A DNA stretch of 6,932 nucleotides from Peptostreptococcaceae bacterium (GCA_013619035.1 JABXKX010000180.1:1-6932), one strand, 5' to 3'; counted from the stretch's first letter, positions 1 to 6,406 are shown. The notes: generated by a model not told the origin, from the letters alone. Translations and numbers: made by a program.

Positions 1-1
1 C

Positions 2-199
2 CCTTACCCCCTATCAAATACCAACTCTTACTTTAACACCATTAATTTGTTCTTTATTTCTAAAATCATAACTATTTCTGTTAAAGTTAAAAAAGTTCGT
101 AAAGTGCATGAATTCAAGGATTATAATGTATCTTTGCGACGTATCCTCACAACACACTCCACATGTGTGGTAAAGGACTTGCAGATAAAAAAGTTCTAA
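2..199 (+). other. Left-edge stretch with an unassigned open frame
   Basis: The frame starting at base 2 on the plus strand has no stop until TAA at 197-199, about 65 codons, and no ATG start inside the window. The implied peptide is rich in Lys, Thr and Ser, with a cluster of basic residues near its middle, and matches no family I recognise. If real, it would be the 3' end of a plus-strand gene entering from the left, converging on the SLH gene and ending inside its terminator hairpin. A short minus-strand frame (109 down to 14, 31 codons) overlaps it and has no ribosome binding site. An open run of this length can occur by chance, so I see no supported gene here. Confidence 0.15.
146..170. 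repeat. Short 3'-UTR motif, copy 1
   Basis: This reads TCACAAC, four variable bases, TC, one variable base, ACATGTGTG. It matches the copy at 264-288 at 18 of 23 positions, with the two lying 118 bases apart. This copy also contains a tight dyad, CCACA-TG-TGTGG. It lies beyond the SLH gene terminator. Function is unknown; it may be a remnant of a mobile or duplicated 3' element. Confidence 0.45.
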
Positions 200-222
200 G
201 CAAATAGATCTACTCAGAACTT
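185..222 (-). terminator. Rho-independent terminator of the SLH beta-helix gene
   Basis: On the minus strand, 222-211 (AAGTTCTGAGTA) pairs with 202-191 (TGCTTAGAACTT). All 12 positions pair if two G-T wobbles are allowed, around an 8-base loop, and the hairpin runs directly into a six-T tract (192-187). It lies about 90 bases after the SLH gene stop and fits an intrinsic terminator for that gene. There is no T tract on the plus-strand side, so it is not clearly bidirectional. Confidence 0.75.
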
Positions 223-280
223 GAATTATGAATTCCTTATTTAATTATAATGATAGTTTGGGCTTCACAACCGTTTCTAC
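185..280 (-). repeat. Duplicated terminator block, copy A
   Basis: These 96 bases align with 3124-3218 with a single one-base gap and roughly three-quarters identity, including the terminator hairpin, a TATTTAATTAYAATGATA core and the CTTCACAAC motif. Similarity fades on both sides: beyond the T tract on the left and before the coding sequence on the right. Each copy lies downstream of a minus-strand coding end (the SLH gene here, the RPH remnant for the other). It could be an old duplicated 3' region or the end of a lost insertion element. Confidence 0.7.
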
Positions 281-305
281 ATGTGTGATGTCAAGAAAAA
301 CTATC
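252..305 (-). promoter_or_regulatory. Inverted repeat in the 3' UTR of the SLH gene
   Basis: GATAGTTT at 252-259 and AAACTATC at 298-305 are perfect 8-base inverted repeats. Inside them, TCACA and TGTGA can form a second short stem. The structure begins just after the SLH stop codon (311-313) and precedes the terminator. It could protect the transcript end or be a remnant of the repeat family found here. The long interior makes a stable fold uncertain, and the partner arm is not conserved in copy B. Confidence 0.3.
264..288. repeat. Short 3'-UTR motif, copy 2
   Basis: This second copy of the TCACAAC-N4-TC-N-ACATGTGTG motif lies at the gene-proximal end of terminator block A and inside the GATAGTTT/AAACTATC inverted repeat. 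It is the best match to the copies at 146-170 and 3721-3745. Confidence 0.5.
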
Positions 306-310
306 TAATT

Positions 311-2398
311 TTACTCTACTGTTACAAATTCGTATGCACCTATGTCAATTTTTTCTCCTTGTGGTCTTTGATTTTCATCAAAATCTATTGAAGGAGCATT
401 CTTAGAAGATCCGATATCAATAGCTTCAGATTCAGATGTAATATGATAATCATTGTTTAAAGAATCTACAAAAGAAGGTATTCCTTTAACAGAATTTGTT
501 CCCAATATTTCCCCATAATTGTTAACATCATTCAGATATCCATGGACCAAGTTAGAATCAATTACAATATCTTCAACTGAATTACCAAATTTCCACACAG
601 CAATTGTAAAAGATAAATTGTTACTGATAATATTATTTCTGATAATTATCTTCTCCATTACACCTGTTTTACTAACTGGATTGCTTATAAAGATTCCTCC
701 ACTTCCCCACATTTCTTCACTACCATTATCAACAATTGTATTATTAAGTATCTGAATATTTTTAATTGAATATATGTTAGGTTCCTTTGCAACTCCAAAT
801 ACCGCTATCCCAACTCTCATATTATCATAAACTAAATTGTTGTAAATTCTGACATCATCAATATAACCTTCTTTTACACCAAAAATACAAATACCATTTT
901 CACCATTTCCATAAGAAAGGTTTCCATGTATTTCTACATCTTTAACTGTATGACTTGCTTCATATACACCTCCCCAACCCATCGCAAAACCGTTATCCGT
1001 ATTATCATAAGAAATATTTCTGTATATTTTAATATCTTCTATCAAACCGCCATTTTCTGTGTTAACGCAAAAACCTGTTCCGTTAGAATAACATACATTA
1101 TCAAACACTTCCATGTCAGCAGCATATTTATCCCATGCATCTAAATATATTCCAAGACCTGTGTTATATACTTCATTGTTAAATATCTTACCGTATGTAC
1201 ATCCTTCTGCCATATCAATACCGATATTCTTAGAGTCAAATACAATATTATCACTTATTTGGAAAGTATCGCAATTCCTAAGTGAAATGCATTCAAGAAC
1301 TCCATCTCCGACAGTACACGCTTTCTCTACCTTATTGCCATCAATCAACAAGTTTTTGTCTCCCCATGTATGAATACCAGGACTAAATGTATTATAGATA
1401 TAATTATTATCAATTGTAATATAGTCGCTGTCGCAAGCCATAATACCCATTGCAGGTGAATTGATTACATCGAATCCCGAAATTCTTATGTGACTCTGTC
1501 TCTGAATATCAACAAGACCTGCCCATGTAGCCATTTCTAGACCGTTCCCATCTATAGTTACAATATCATCTAGATAAGCCTTAAATGTGATTTCATCACC
1601 TGCATTTCCAGATTTATTAATAATCAATCTCTCATTATAAGTACCTTGCATTACATACACTGTATCTCCTGCGTTTACTGACTCTACAGCCTTTTTAAAA
1701 GTTCTCCAAGGTTTATCAATTGTTCCTATATTCGAATCATTTCCATTTACCGAAACATAATGACTGGTACCACTATAACGATTTGTTCTATCATCCATAT
1801 AACATTTTTTTAAAACTGTTACAGCCTGCGCTCTTGTAATATGACCGCCTGGATCAAAATTCCCTCCTGGCAACCCATTCATGTATCCATTTTTTGCTAC
1901 TGCACCAATTGCACCTTTACTCCAACTCTGAAATCTATACGCATCTGAAAATTTTTCTGCTTCGATAATGTTTTTTTCAAAATCAAGTTTAAGTAATTTG
2001 CCAATAATTACTGCAAATTCTTCACGTGTGAAATAATTCAATGGTTTTATAGTTCCATCAGGGTATCCTGCTAAGTATCCTGCTCCTCTCGCTTTTAGAA
2101 AATCATCATAGTAAATATCACTCTGCTCAATATCTTTAAAATTAGCCCAATATTTATATTCAAAATTGAAAGCCTTGTTTGTTATTGAAGCAAAATCTGC
2201 TTTTGTAATTGGCTCATCTGGTTTAAAATTTCCATCGTCATCTAGAATAATAAAACCTTCTTCTAGAAAATGTTCAATATACTCATATGCCCAGTGATTT
2301 GTATAGTCGCTGTTATCACTCTCACTTGCTGAAGATATTGATGAAATGATAGTGAAACAAAAAACTGTTATTATTAGTTTAGTAATAATTTTATTCAT
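311..2398 (-). CDS. Secreted SLH-domain right-handed beta-helix protein
   Basis: This is a 695-residue exported surface protein. Residues 1-25 form a signal peptide (basic N-end, hydrophobic core, small residues SSAS). Three S-layer homology domains follow at about 32-77, 84-136 and 147-198, with ITKAD, FTREE and ITRAQ versions of the TRAE motif. Such triplets bind pyruvylated secondary cell-wall polysaccharide. From about residue 213 a segment (YVSVNGND..GT..KPW, then GDTVYVMQGTY) introduces a right-handed parallel beta-helix with many NN-x-I/V-Y-N-type coils to about 640. The C-end carries the NQRPQG...DIGAYEF signature (676-691) common in such helices. The entry segment resembles that of PL9 polysaccharide lyases and DUF1565-type proteins, but I cannot identify a catalytic site, so lyase activity is not claimed. 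AAGGAGG at 2410-2404, five bases before ATG, supports the start. A terminator follows at 222-185. It probably acts on or binds a polysaccharide at the cell surface. Confidence 0.9.
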   Translation of the reverse strand: MNKIITKLIITVFCFTIISSISSASESDNSDYTNHWAYEYIEHFLEEGFIILDDDGNFKPDEPITKADFASITNKAFNFEYKYWANFKDIEQSDIYYDDFLKARGAGYLAGYPDGTIKPLNYFTREEFAVIIGKLLKLDFEKNIIEAEKFSDAYRFQSWSKGAIGAVAKNGYMNGLPGGNFDPGGHITRAQAVTVLKKCYMDDRTNRYSGTSHYVSVNGNDSNIGTIDKPWRTFKKAVESVNAGDTVYVMQGTYNERLIINKSGNAGDEITFKAYLDDIVTIDGNGLEMATWAGLVDIQRQSHIRISGFDVINSPAMGIMACDSDYITIDNNYIYNTFSPGIHTWGDKNLLIDGNKVEKACTVGDGVLECISLRNCDTFQISDNIVFDSKNIGIDMAEGCTYGKIFNNEVYNTGLGIYLDAWDKYAADMEVFDNVCYSNGTGFCVNTENGGLIEDIKIYRNISYDNTDNGFAMGWGGVYEASHTVKDVEIHGNLSYGNGENGICIFGVKEGYIDDVRIYNNLVYDNMRVGIAVFGVAKEPNIYSIKNIQILNNTIVDNGSEEMWGSGGIFISNPVSKTGVMEKIIIRNNIISNNLSFTIAVWKFGNSVEDIVIDSNLVHGYLNDVNNYGEILGTNSVKGIPSFVDSLNNDYHITSESEAIDIGSSKNAPSIDFDENQRPQGEKIDIGAYEFVTVE

Positions 2399-2414
2399 AT
2401 TATCCTCCTTTTAT

Positions 2415-2546
2415 TTAATACAGCTGTCTATGTAATTTAAATAACTTTGTTACTGAAAATAAACCCTCAGCTAAAACTTTATCTTTACCAAGCATCCAAA
2501 AGACTAAAATTATTAAAGCAATTATGGCTAGATAGTCCATAATCAC
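2415..2546 (-). CDS. Possible small membrane protein, or pseudogene tail
   Basis: From GTG at 2546 this frame codes 43 residues, or 41 from ATG at 2540. It has one strong hydrophobic span (YLAIIALIILVFWMLG) near the N-end and a basic C-terminal tail (KLFKLHRQLY). GAGG lies about six bases before the GTG, which makes an independent start possible. The frame extends up to an ATG at 2594 (59 residues) that overlaps the preceding frame and has no visible binding site. It stops 16 bases before the SLH gene ATG, so if translated it may be coupled to it. I favour the view that it is the last piece of the decayed membrane protein gene at 2415-3095. Function is unknown. Confidence 0.3.
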   Translation of the reverse strand: MIMDYLAIIALIILVFWMLGKDKVLAEGLFSVTKLFKLHRQLY

Positions 2547-2565
2547 TTCAAGCCTCAGTTCTGAT

Positions 2566-2754
2566 TTAAAGCGAATGACTGTTGATATATGCATTTATGT
2601 CATTTGCTTGATATAAAAAGTATAAAGATGGTACCAATAGTAAACCACTGATAATTTTGAGAACGATTGGAAACTCAGATGACCAATTAACTATTTCTGC
2701 ATCTAATAGCATAATCAATAACTTCCTCTGATATAATCCATTAGAAAATTCCAA
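2566..2754 (-). CDS. Possible small membrane protein, or pseudogene piece
   Basis: The frame codes 62 residues from TTG at 2754. AGAGGAAG at 2730-2723 better suits starts at TTG 2718 (50 residues) or ATG 2712 (48 residues). There is one hydrophobic span (VLKIISGLLLVPSLYFLY) and a polar C-end. Immediately upstream, in the same frame, a TAA at 2772-2770 separates it from another long open piece, which argues that this is a fragment of a broken gene rather than a complete one. No family is recognised. Confidence 0.3.
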   Translation of the reverse strand: MEFSNGLYQRKLLIMLLDAEIVNWSSEFPIVLKIISGLLLVPSLYFLYQANDINAYINSHSL

Positions 2755-3113
2755 AATGAACTTATCCCATTATGATTGAATTACTGAATCATATGTATTT
2801 ACTTGTTCCGCTAATAGGTTGATACCTTTAATATACAAGTAAAATAATATGGATAATTCCATATCAAGAATCCATATACTTAAAAATCCAGTATTCAATC
2901 TATCTAAGATTCTATGTCGGTATAATAATTGTAAGTGGAAATATAATCAAAGTAAGAACAATCAAAATATAAATCATACTAACAACTCTTTTTGCTATTT
3001 AATAAACTTTCTAACTGCTTTTCAGCTAACTTTTGTATATTATACTTTTTACATTTATAACATACCCTATAATCAGTAAATTCATCAAAATTTCGTTAAT
3101 AACTGCAGAAGCA

Positions 3114-3142
3114 ATTATAGTAAATAAAAAAGTTCCAAGCAA
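3114..3142 (-). promoter_or_regulatory. Weak sigma-A promoter candidate overlapping a terminator
   Basis: On the minus strand a perfect TATAAT (3119-3114) is preceded, after exactly 17 bases, by TTGCTT (3142-3137), which matches the TTGACA consensus at three of six positions. The -35 part lies inside the second arm of terminator B. It would start transcription near 3107, just upstream of the decayed membrane protein frames and 0.7 kb upstream of the SLH gene. AT-rich DNA gives frequent TATAAT matches, so this is tentative. Confidence 0.3.
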
Positions 3143-3161
3143 ATAAAATTACTCCGAACTT
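3124..3161 (-). terminator. Rho-independent terminator B, beyond the RPH remnant
   Basis: On the minus strand, 3161-3150 (AAGTTCGGAGTA) pairs with 3141-3130 (TGCTTGGAACTT). Eleven of 12 positions pair, counting two G-T wobbles, with one mismatch, followed by a six-T tract at 3131-3126. It is the counterpart of the terminator at 185-222. It is the first convincing minus-strand terminator after the RPH-like gene, so it may end that transcript as well as mark the remnant's original end. Confidence 0.65.
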
Positions 3162-3218
3162 AAATTGATATTTAGTATTTAATTACAATGATAACTTAAG
3201 CTTCACAACTATCTCCAC
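3124..3218 (-). repeat. Duplicated terminator block, copy B
   Basis: These 95 bases are homologous to 185-280, at offset 2939 for the hairpin half and 2938 for the rest because of one single-base gap. The copy carries the terminator stem, the TATTTAATTACAATGATA core and a CTTCACAAC-N4-CTCCAC version of the short motif. Just beyond its right end TCCAC and GTGGA (3214-3218 and 3228-3232) form a small extra dyad. The copy begins about 56 bases after the stop of the RPH remnant. Confidence 0.7.
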
Positions 3219-3273
3219 GAATAACAAGTGGAATCCATATGAGAGATGAAGGAACGTAAAGACTGAAGATTTT

Positions 3274-3552
3274 TTAATTTTCTTCTGAACTTTCAACAAA
3301 TCTAACAATCCCATTAGTACCATCTACTTCAATCAAATCACCATCTTTAATCTCACCAGTTATCCCTATTAAACCACTTACACATGGAATGCCGTATTCT
3401 CTAGCAATTATACCACCATGCTGAAGTGGACCACCTAATTCCATAACAACACCTGCTGCATTAATGAATATAGGTGTCCATGAGGGTTCAGTACATTTCG
3501 TAACTAGTATTTCCCCTGGATTTAGTGGTTTTTCGTATGGTGAAAGATAACA
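3274..3552 (-). pseudogene. RPH-like gene remnant: phospho-histidine domain only
   Basis: Ninety-two codons ending in TAA at 3276-3274 align without any gap to the last 85 residues of the intact RPH-like protein at 3842-6406, with about 66 of 85 residues identical. The catalytic-type loop GGPLQHGGIIAREYGIPCV is fully conserved, and the C-end is three residues longer (EEN). Many differences are at third codon positions, so this is the tail of a diverged paralogue that was once under selection, not a fresh copy. Similarity stops abruptly at SPYEK, four codons after an in-frame TGA (3555-3553); the ATP-binding and central domains are missing. An internal ATG at 3444 could still give 56 residues, but no good ribosome binding site was seen. 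It is most likely a deletion remnant of a tandem duplicate. Confidence 0.85.
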
Positions 3553-3633
3553 TCAGTTAACACAGCTGCTCTGGAAACTTCGATCGCTAACCTTGTTGGA
3601 ATTACTAACCGGTATTTATTATTACAGTCAAGA

Positions 3634-3665
3634 GGAACCATGAAATTAATCATGATTCCTTTTTT
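3634..3665 (+). terminator. Plus-strand terminator-like hairpin without a gene
   Basis: GGAACCATG (3634-3642) can pair with CATGATTCC (3651-3659) at eight of nine positions around an 8-base AT loop, and six T residues follow at 3660-3665. The shape is that of an intrinsic terminator on the plus strand, but no plus-strand gene lies upstream. It may be a remnant of a lost element or a chance structure. Confidence 0.3.
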
Positions 3666-3720
3666 ATTGCCACAATATTTACAGTTGTCTCTGCTTTTTT
3701 TACATTATTTTCTTACCCGT

Positions 3721-3745
3721 CTCAAAACCGATTCCACATGAGTAG
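3721..3745. repeat. Short 3'-UTR motif, copy 4
   Basis: The sequence TCAAAACCGATTCCACATGAGT matches the copy at 265-286 at most positions, and the similarity continues weakly into the AGAAAC-TATCTAA that follows. It lies about 100 bases downstream of the stop codon of the intact RPH-like gene, without the terminator hairpin that accompanies copies A and B. Confidence 0.4.
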
Positions 3746-3841
3746 AAACTTATCTAACTATAACTTTTCATACCTATTATAGACAACAATCACAAAAGAC
3801 GTACTTCAACAGAATGCTGTGTTATTTCTTTTCTAGTGGAA

Positions 3842-6406
3842 TTAATTCGTTTCAAGCAACCGTACAATACCATTATTCCCATCGACTTCTACTAGATCTC
3901 CATCATTAAGAAGATCCATAATGCCCATCAAACCACTTACACATGGAATACCATATTCTCTTGCAATAATACCACCATGTTGTAAAGGTCCACCAATTTC
4001 CATTAATACACCTGCAGCATTAGTAAATATCGGTGTCCAAGAAGGTTCTGTAGTTCTAACAACTAATATCTCACCAGGATTAAGAGACTTCTCATATGGA
4101 GAATGAAGAATTTTCACTTTACCGGTTACAAACCCAGGTGCTATTGAGTTACCAACAATATCCCCGTCATTAATCTCAAGCTTAGGTTGATAGATTTTGC
4201 CTCTACTATCGATGACAAGTGGCCATTTTTTAATATGTTCAACTTTCTTATATCCCTTGAGATTTCGTTTTCTTGCAGACGCAATATCAAACTTCACATT
4301 GCTTTGTGCTTCTGCTATTTCATCTACTTTTAAATCAAAAATATGATATGGTTCTTCAATTCTACCATCAATCACCCACTGTTTTGCTACTTCTAAACAT
4401 ATTTTGTGCAAAGCAGAAAATGCATTTACAATCATATATTTAGGATATTCTCTATAACCAAAAGTAGCTTTTAACCTCGCTGCTGCTTTTATAAATTTCT
4501 TCTCCTTCCCTTTTTCTTCGGCAAGTTTTAGAAGTCTATTATAAGCTTCATCTCTTTTAACTTTCACTACTAAGTTCTGATTTTCTGTCGTTATTATCTC
4601 ATCTAATCTATCATAAACCATTCCGACGTCTTCATAAACTCTAACAGTGGCAACATCAATTTCTTTGAAACCACGGGATGAGTACATCGTCATGAATTGA
4701 TCGTATTGTTTCTTGAAGGATTCTGGTAAAGTATTACTCTCAACCTGCATGATAAAGTCATCTCTAGATTGAATACTTTTGAATGCATCAGAACAAGCCA
4801 TTGTAAATAGAAGTTTTCCCATTTCACTAGTTGGGTTCCCTTCTAAATTCATATTTAATGCAATTAGTTCTGAATCAATCTCACCGTTCTTAAATAGTTT
4901 CTTAATGGATTGTTGTGCTAACATCCCAGCTAAAATAGGTGTAACATTACTCATTAACAGACCAATATTTTTCATTATTTCGTCAACTGTCAAATCAACA
5001 GATGCGTTGCTATCTAGCTCATTCAAAGCATTTGAGAACACCTCTACATGGGCTTTATAATTTTTAACAATTTTATCAGTATCTGAAAGGAGTGCTTTGA
5101 ATAATTCTGGCAGCATTGATAATGCTTTTTTTAGAGCTCTTCCAATATAACCTTCTGTGCCTTCAGGTTTGTCATTAAAGGGATATTTTTCTATATGAAT
5201 ATCATCAAATATCTTCTTGATATTACCATCATAAGTATCTAATGCTTTCCTACCGTTTTTCTTTCCTAATACTTTCTGATATGCTGTGACGCTCAAATAC
5301 TCTCTACCATTAATAATCGGAGCAGTACCATTAATTGGAACGCTAAGCAAACCACTCTTAGTTACAAAGATAAGTTTTGCCCAAACATCCATGCCAAGCA
5401 CACTCATGGGTTCACTTATACCTTGAGTCATCATCAATAAATCAATATAAAATCTCTTTGATTCTCTTGGTTTAGTAAGTAACTCGTCAAAGAAAGGAAG
5501 ATAGGTAGTAATGGGTCTAGATTGGAGTAAATATAACACTTCCTTCTCAAACGCCCATTCAATATCCATGGGTTTCTGATAGTGTTCTTCACACTTTTTT
5601 ATCAAAGTAGAAAGTTCTATAATTTGTTCATCTGATAAAGCTTGTTTTTCCTTATCTTCATTCTCTTCTTCATATATCCCACCATTAGGATTCAGACTAA
5701 GTCTAATGTCTTTCTTATTGACTTTTTTCTCAATAATGATCTTTTCCTCAGCATCATAAATATAGGTATCAGGAGTTACCAACCCTGATACAATGGCCTC
5801 ACCCAAACCAAAACTCGCATTAATAAAAACCTCATCATATGCATTGTTTATAGGATTTAAAGAAAAGCCTACTCCACTTACATCTGATGCTATCTGTCTT
5901 TGTATCACGATTGCTATTGATGTGTTTTCAAGCGCTAATCCATTTTGTTTCTTATATGACATTACTCGAAAGTCGAAACAAGAAGAAAATGCTAAAGCAA
6001 CTGTTCCTTCTATATCTGCTCTGTTTGTACCCAAATAGGTCTCATACATTCCTGCGAAAGAAGTCCCTTCGAGATCCTCTTCAGGAGATGATGACCTAAC
6101 AGCAAACAATACTCCTTCTAAATCTTTCATTTGATTATCAAACGCTTCATATTGCTTAGGATCAAATCTCATATGTACCGCTAACTGTTTAAGTTTATCA
6201 CAGCTCTCCTTAGTTGCATCTTCTAAGACGACTCTAAATTCATCTGAGCCCTTAATCTCACTTAACCAAGGTTCAAAAAAATCGACTGATAAAACTATAC
6301 CCTCTGGTACAGCTAGTCCATACTTAGTTGCTTCAATGAGTGCTTTTGCTTTACCGCCAACTTTTAGTAATGACGGAACCTCTATTTCTTTGAAATTATA
6401 TATCAT
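3842..6406 (-). CDS. Rifampicin phosphotransferase-like dikinase
   Basis: This is an 854-residue cytoplasmic enzyme of the PEP-utilising dikinase superfamily. Residues 1-300 are the ATP-binding domain: VGGKAKAL (16-23), FAVRSSSPEEDLEGTSFAG (101-119) and DIEWAF...LLQSRPI (281-299). Residues about 310-750 are a mostly helical central domain with EGNPTSEMG (522-530), SRGFKEID (577-584) and GYREYPKY (650-657). Residues about 755-854 are the swivelling phospho-histidine domain with GGPLQHGG and His810. PEP synthase instead places a PEP-binding barrel last. Length and order match RPH (about 865 residues), which converts ATP, rifampicin and water to AMP, phosphate and 21-phosphorifampicin. Residues I recall as essential in Listeria RPH (Arg117, Glu297, Gln309, Arg311, Arg666, Lys670, His825) fall on Arg104, Glu283, Gln295, Arg297, Arg652, Lys656 and His810. 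The phosphotransfer machinery is therefore probably intact. The substrate is not proven, because the central domain varies. ATG overlaps the tetR stop by one base, with GGGAGG five bases upstream. Confidence 0.85.
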   Translation of the reverse strand: MIYNFKEIEVPSLLKVGGKAKALIEATKYGLAVPEGIVLSVDFFEPWLSEIKGSDEFRVVLEDATKESCDKLKQLAVHMRFDPKQYEAFDNQMKDLEGVLFAVRSSSPEEDLEGTSFAGMYETYLGTNRADIEGTVALAFSSCFDFRVMSYKKQNGLALENTSIAIVIQRQIASDVSGVGFSLNPINNAYDEVFINASFGLGEAIVSGLVTPDTYIYDAEEKIIIEKKVNKKDIRLSLNPNGGIYEEENEDKEKQALSDEQIIELSTLIKKCEEHYQKPMDIEWAFEKEVLYLLQSRPITTYLPFFDELLTKPRESKRFYIDLLMMTQGISEPMSVLGMDVWAKLIFVTKSGLLSVPINGTAPIINGREYLSVTAYQKVLGKKNGRKALDTYDGNIKKIFDDIHIEKYPFNDKPEGTEGYIGRALKKALSMLPELFKALLSDTDKIVKNYKAHVEVFSNALNELDSNASVDLTVDEIMKNIGLLMSNVTPILAGMLAQQSIKKLFKNGEIDSELIALNMNLEGNPTSEMGKLLFTMACSDAFKSIQSRDDFIMQVESNTLPESFKKQYDQFMTMYSSRGFKEIDVATVRVYEDVGMVYDRLDEIITTENQNLVVKVKRDEAYNRLLKLAEEKGKEKKFIKAAARLKATFGYREYPKYMIVNAFSALHKICLEVAKQWVIDGRIEEPYHIFDLKVDEIAEAQSNVKFDIASARKRNLKGYKKVEHIKKWPLVIDSRGKIYQPKLEINDGDIVGNSIAPGFVTGKVKILHSPYEKSLNPGEILVVRTTEPSWTPIFTNAAGVLMEIGGPLQHGGIIAREYGIPCVSGLMGIMDLLNDGDLVEVDGNNGIVRLLETN

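Larger units (their letters stand above)
2415..3095 (-). pseudogene. Probable decayed multi-span membrane protein gene
   Basis: Reading the minus strand gives successive open pieces that join into one plausible protein of about 220 residues. Piece 1 (3095-2982) holds VCYKCKK and a Lys/Glu-rich helix. Piece 2 (2977-2915) is a hydrophobic span (MIYILIVLTLIIF). Piece 3 (about 2930-2773) and piece 4 (2769-2569) are in the same frame, separated only by a TAA at 2772-2770, with further hydrophobic spans (GFLSIWILDMELSILFYLY and VLKIISGLLLVPSLYFLY). Piece 5 (ending at TAA 2417-2415) is in another frame, with a last span (YLAIIALIILVFWMLG) and a basic tail. The changes needed would be about three frameshifts and one nonsense codon. 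I do not recognise the family. The CxxC suggests a small metal-binding head ahead of three to four spans. It could instead be AT-rich noise, or two genuine small membrane proteins listed separately below. It ends 16 bases before the SLH start codon. Confidence 0.45.
3553..3841. other. Spacer between RPH remnant and intact RPH-like gene
   Basis: No supported gene is present here. A minus-strand frame open between stops (3704 down to 3525) contains a Cys-rich stretch, C-x6-C-x2-CG and later a PLDC, like a broken zinc ribbon; it runs out of frame into the RPH remnant. Just after the intact gene's stop there is only a weak CAG/CTG hairpin and no T tract, so no terminator is visible for it here. 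A copy of the short 3' motif lies at 3721-3745. Confidence 0.4.

Noticed and set aside
119..125. TATAAT on the minus strand near the left edge as a promoter
   Set aside because: No acceptable -35 at 16-18 bases (nearest TTGTGA is 21 away), and the following 31-codon frame lacks a ribosome site.
519..1373. Plus-strand open frames opposite the beta-helix gene
   Set aside because: They overlap a clear 695-residue protein with signal peptide, SLH domains and beta-helix; composition is that of antisense shadow and no ribosome binding sites support them.
2849..3079. Plus-strand 76-codon frame
   Set aside because: Asn/Tyr-rich peptide with no recognisable domain or good ribosome site; the opposite strand has more protein-like pieces.
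3640..3741. Plus-strand 33-codon frame MKLIMIPFLL...
   Set aside because: Its start lies within a terminator-like hairpin and the hydrophobic content is explained by T-rich sequence; no further support.
146..3745. CRISPR-like array
   Set aside because: The four motif copies are too few, irregularly spaced and imperfect, and no cas gene is present.
3842..6406. Annotation as PEP synthase (ppsA) or PPDK
   Set aside because: The phospho-His domain is at the extreme C-end and no PEP/pyruvate-binding barrel follows it; order and length fit RPH-like enzymes.
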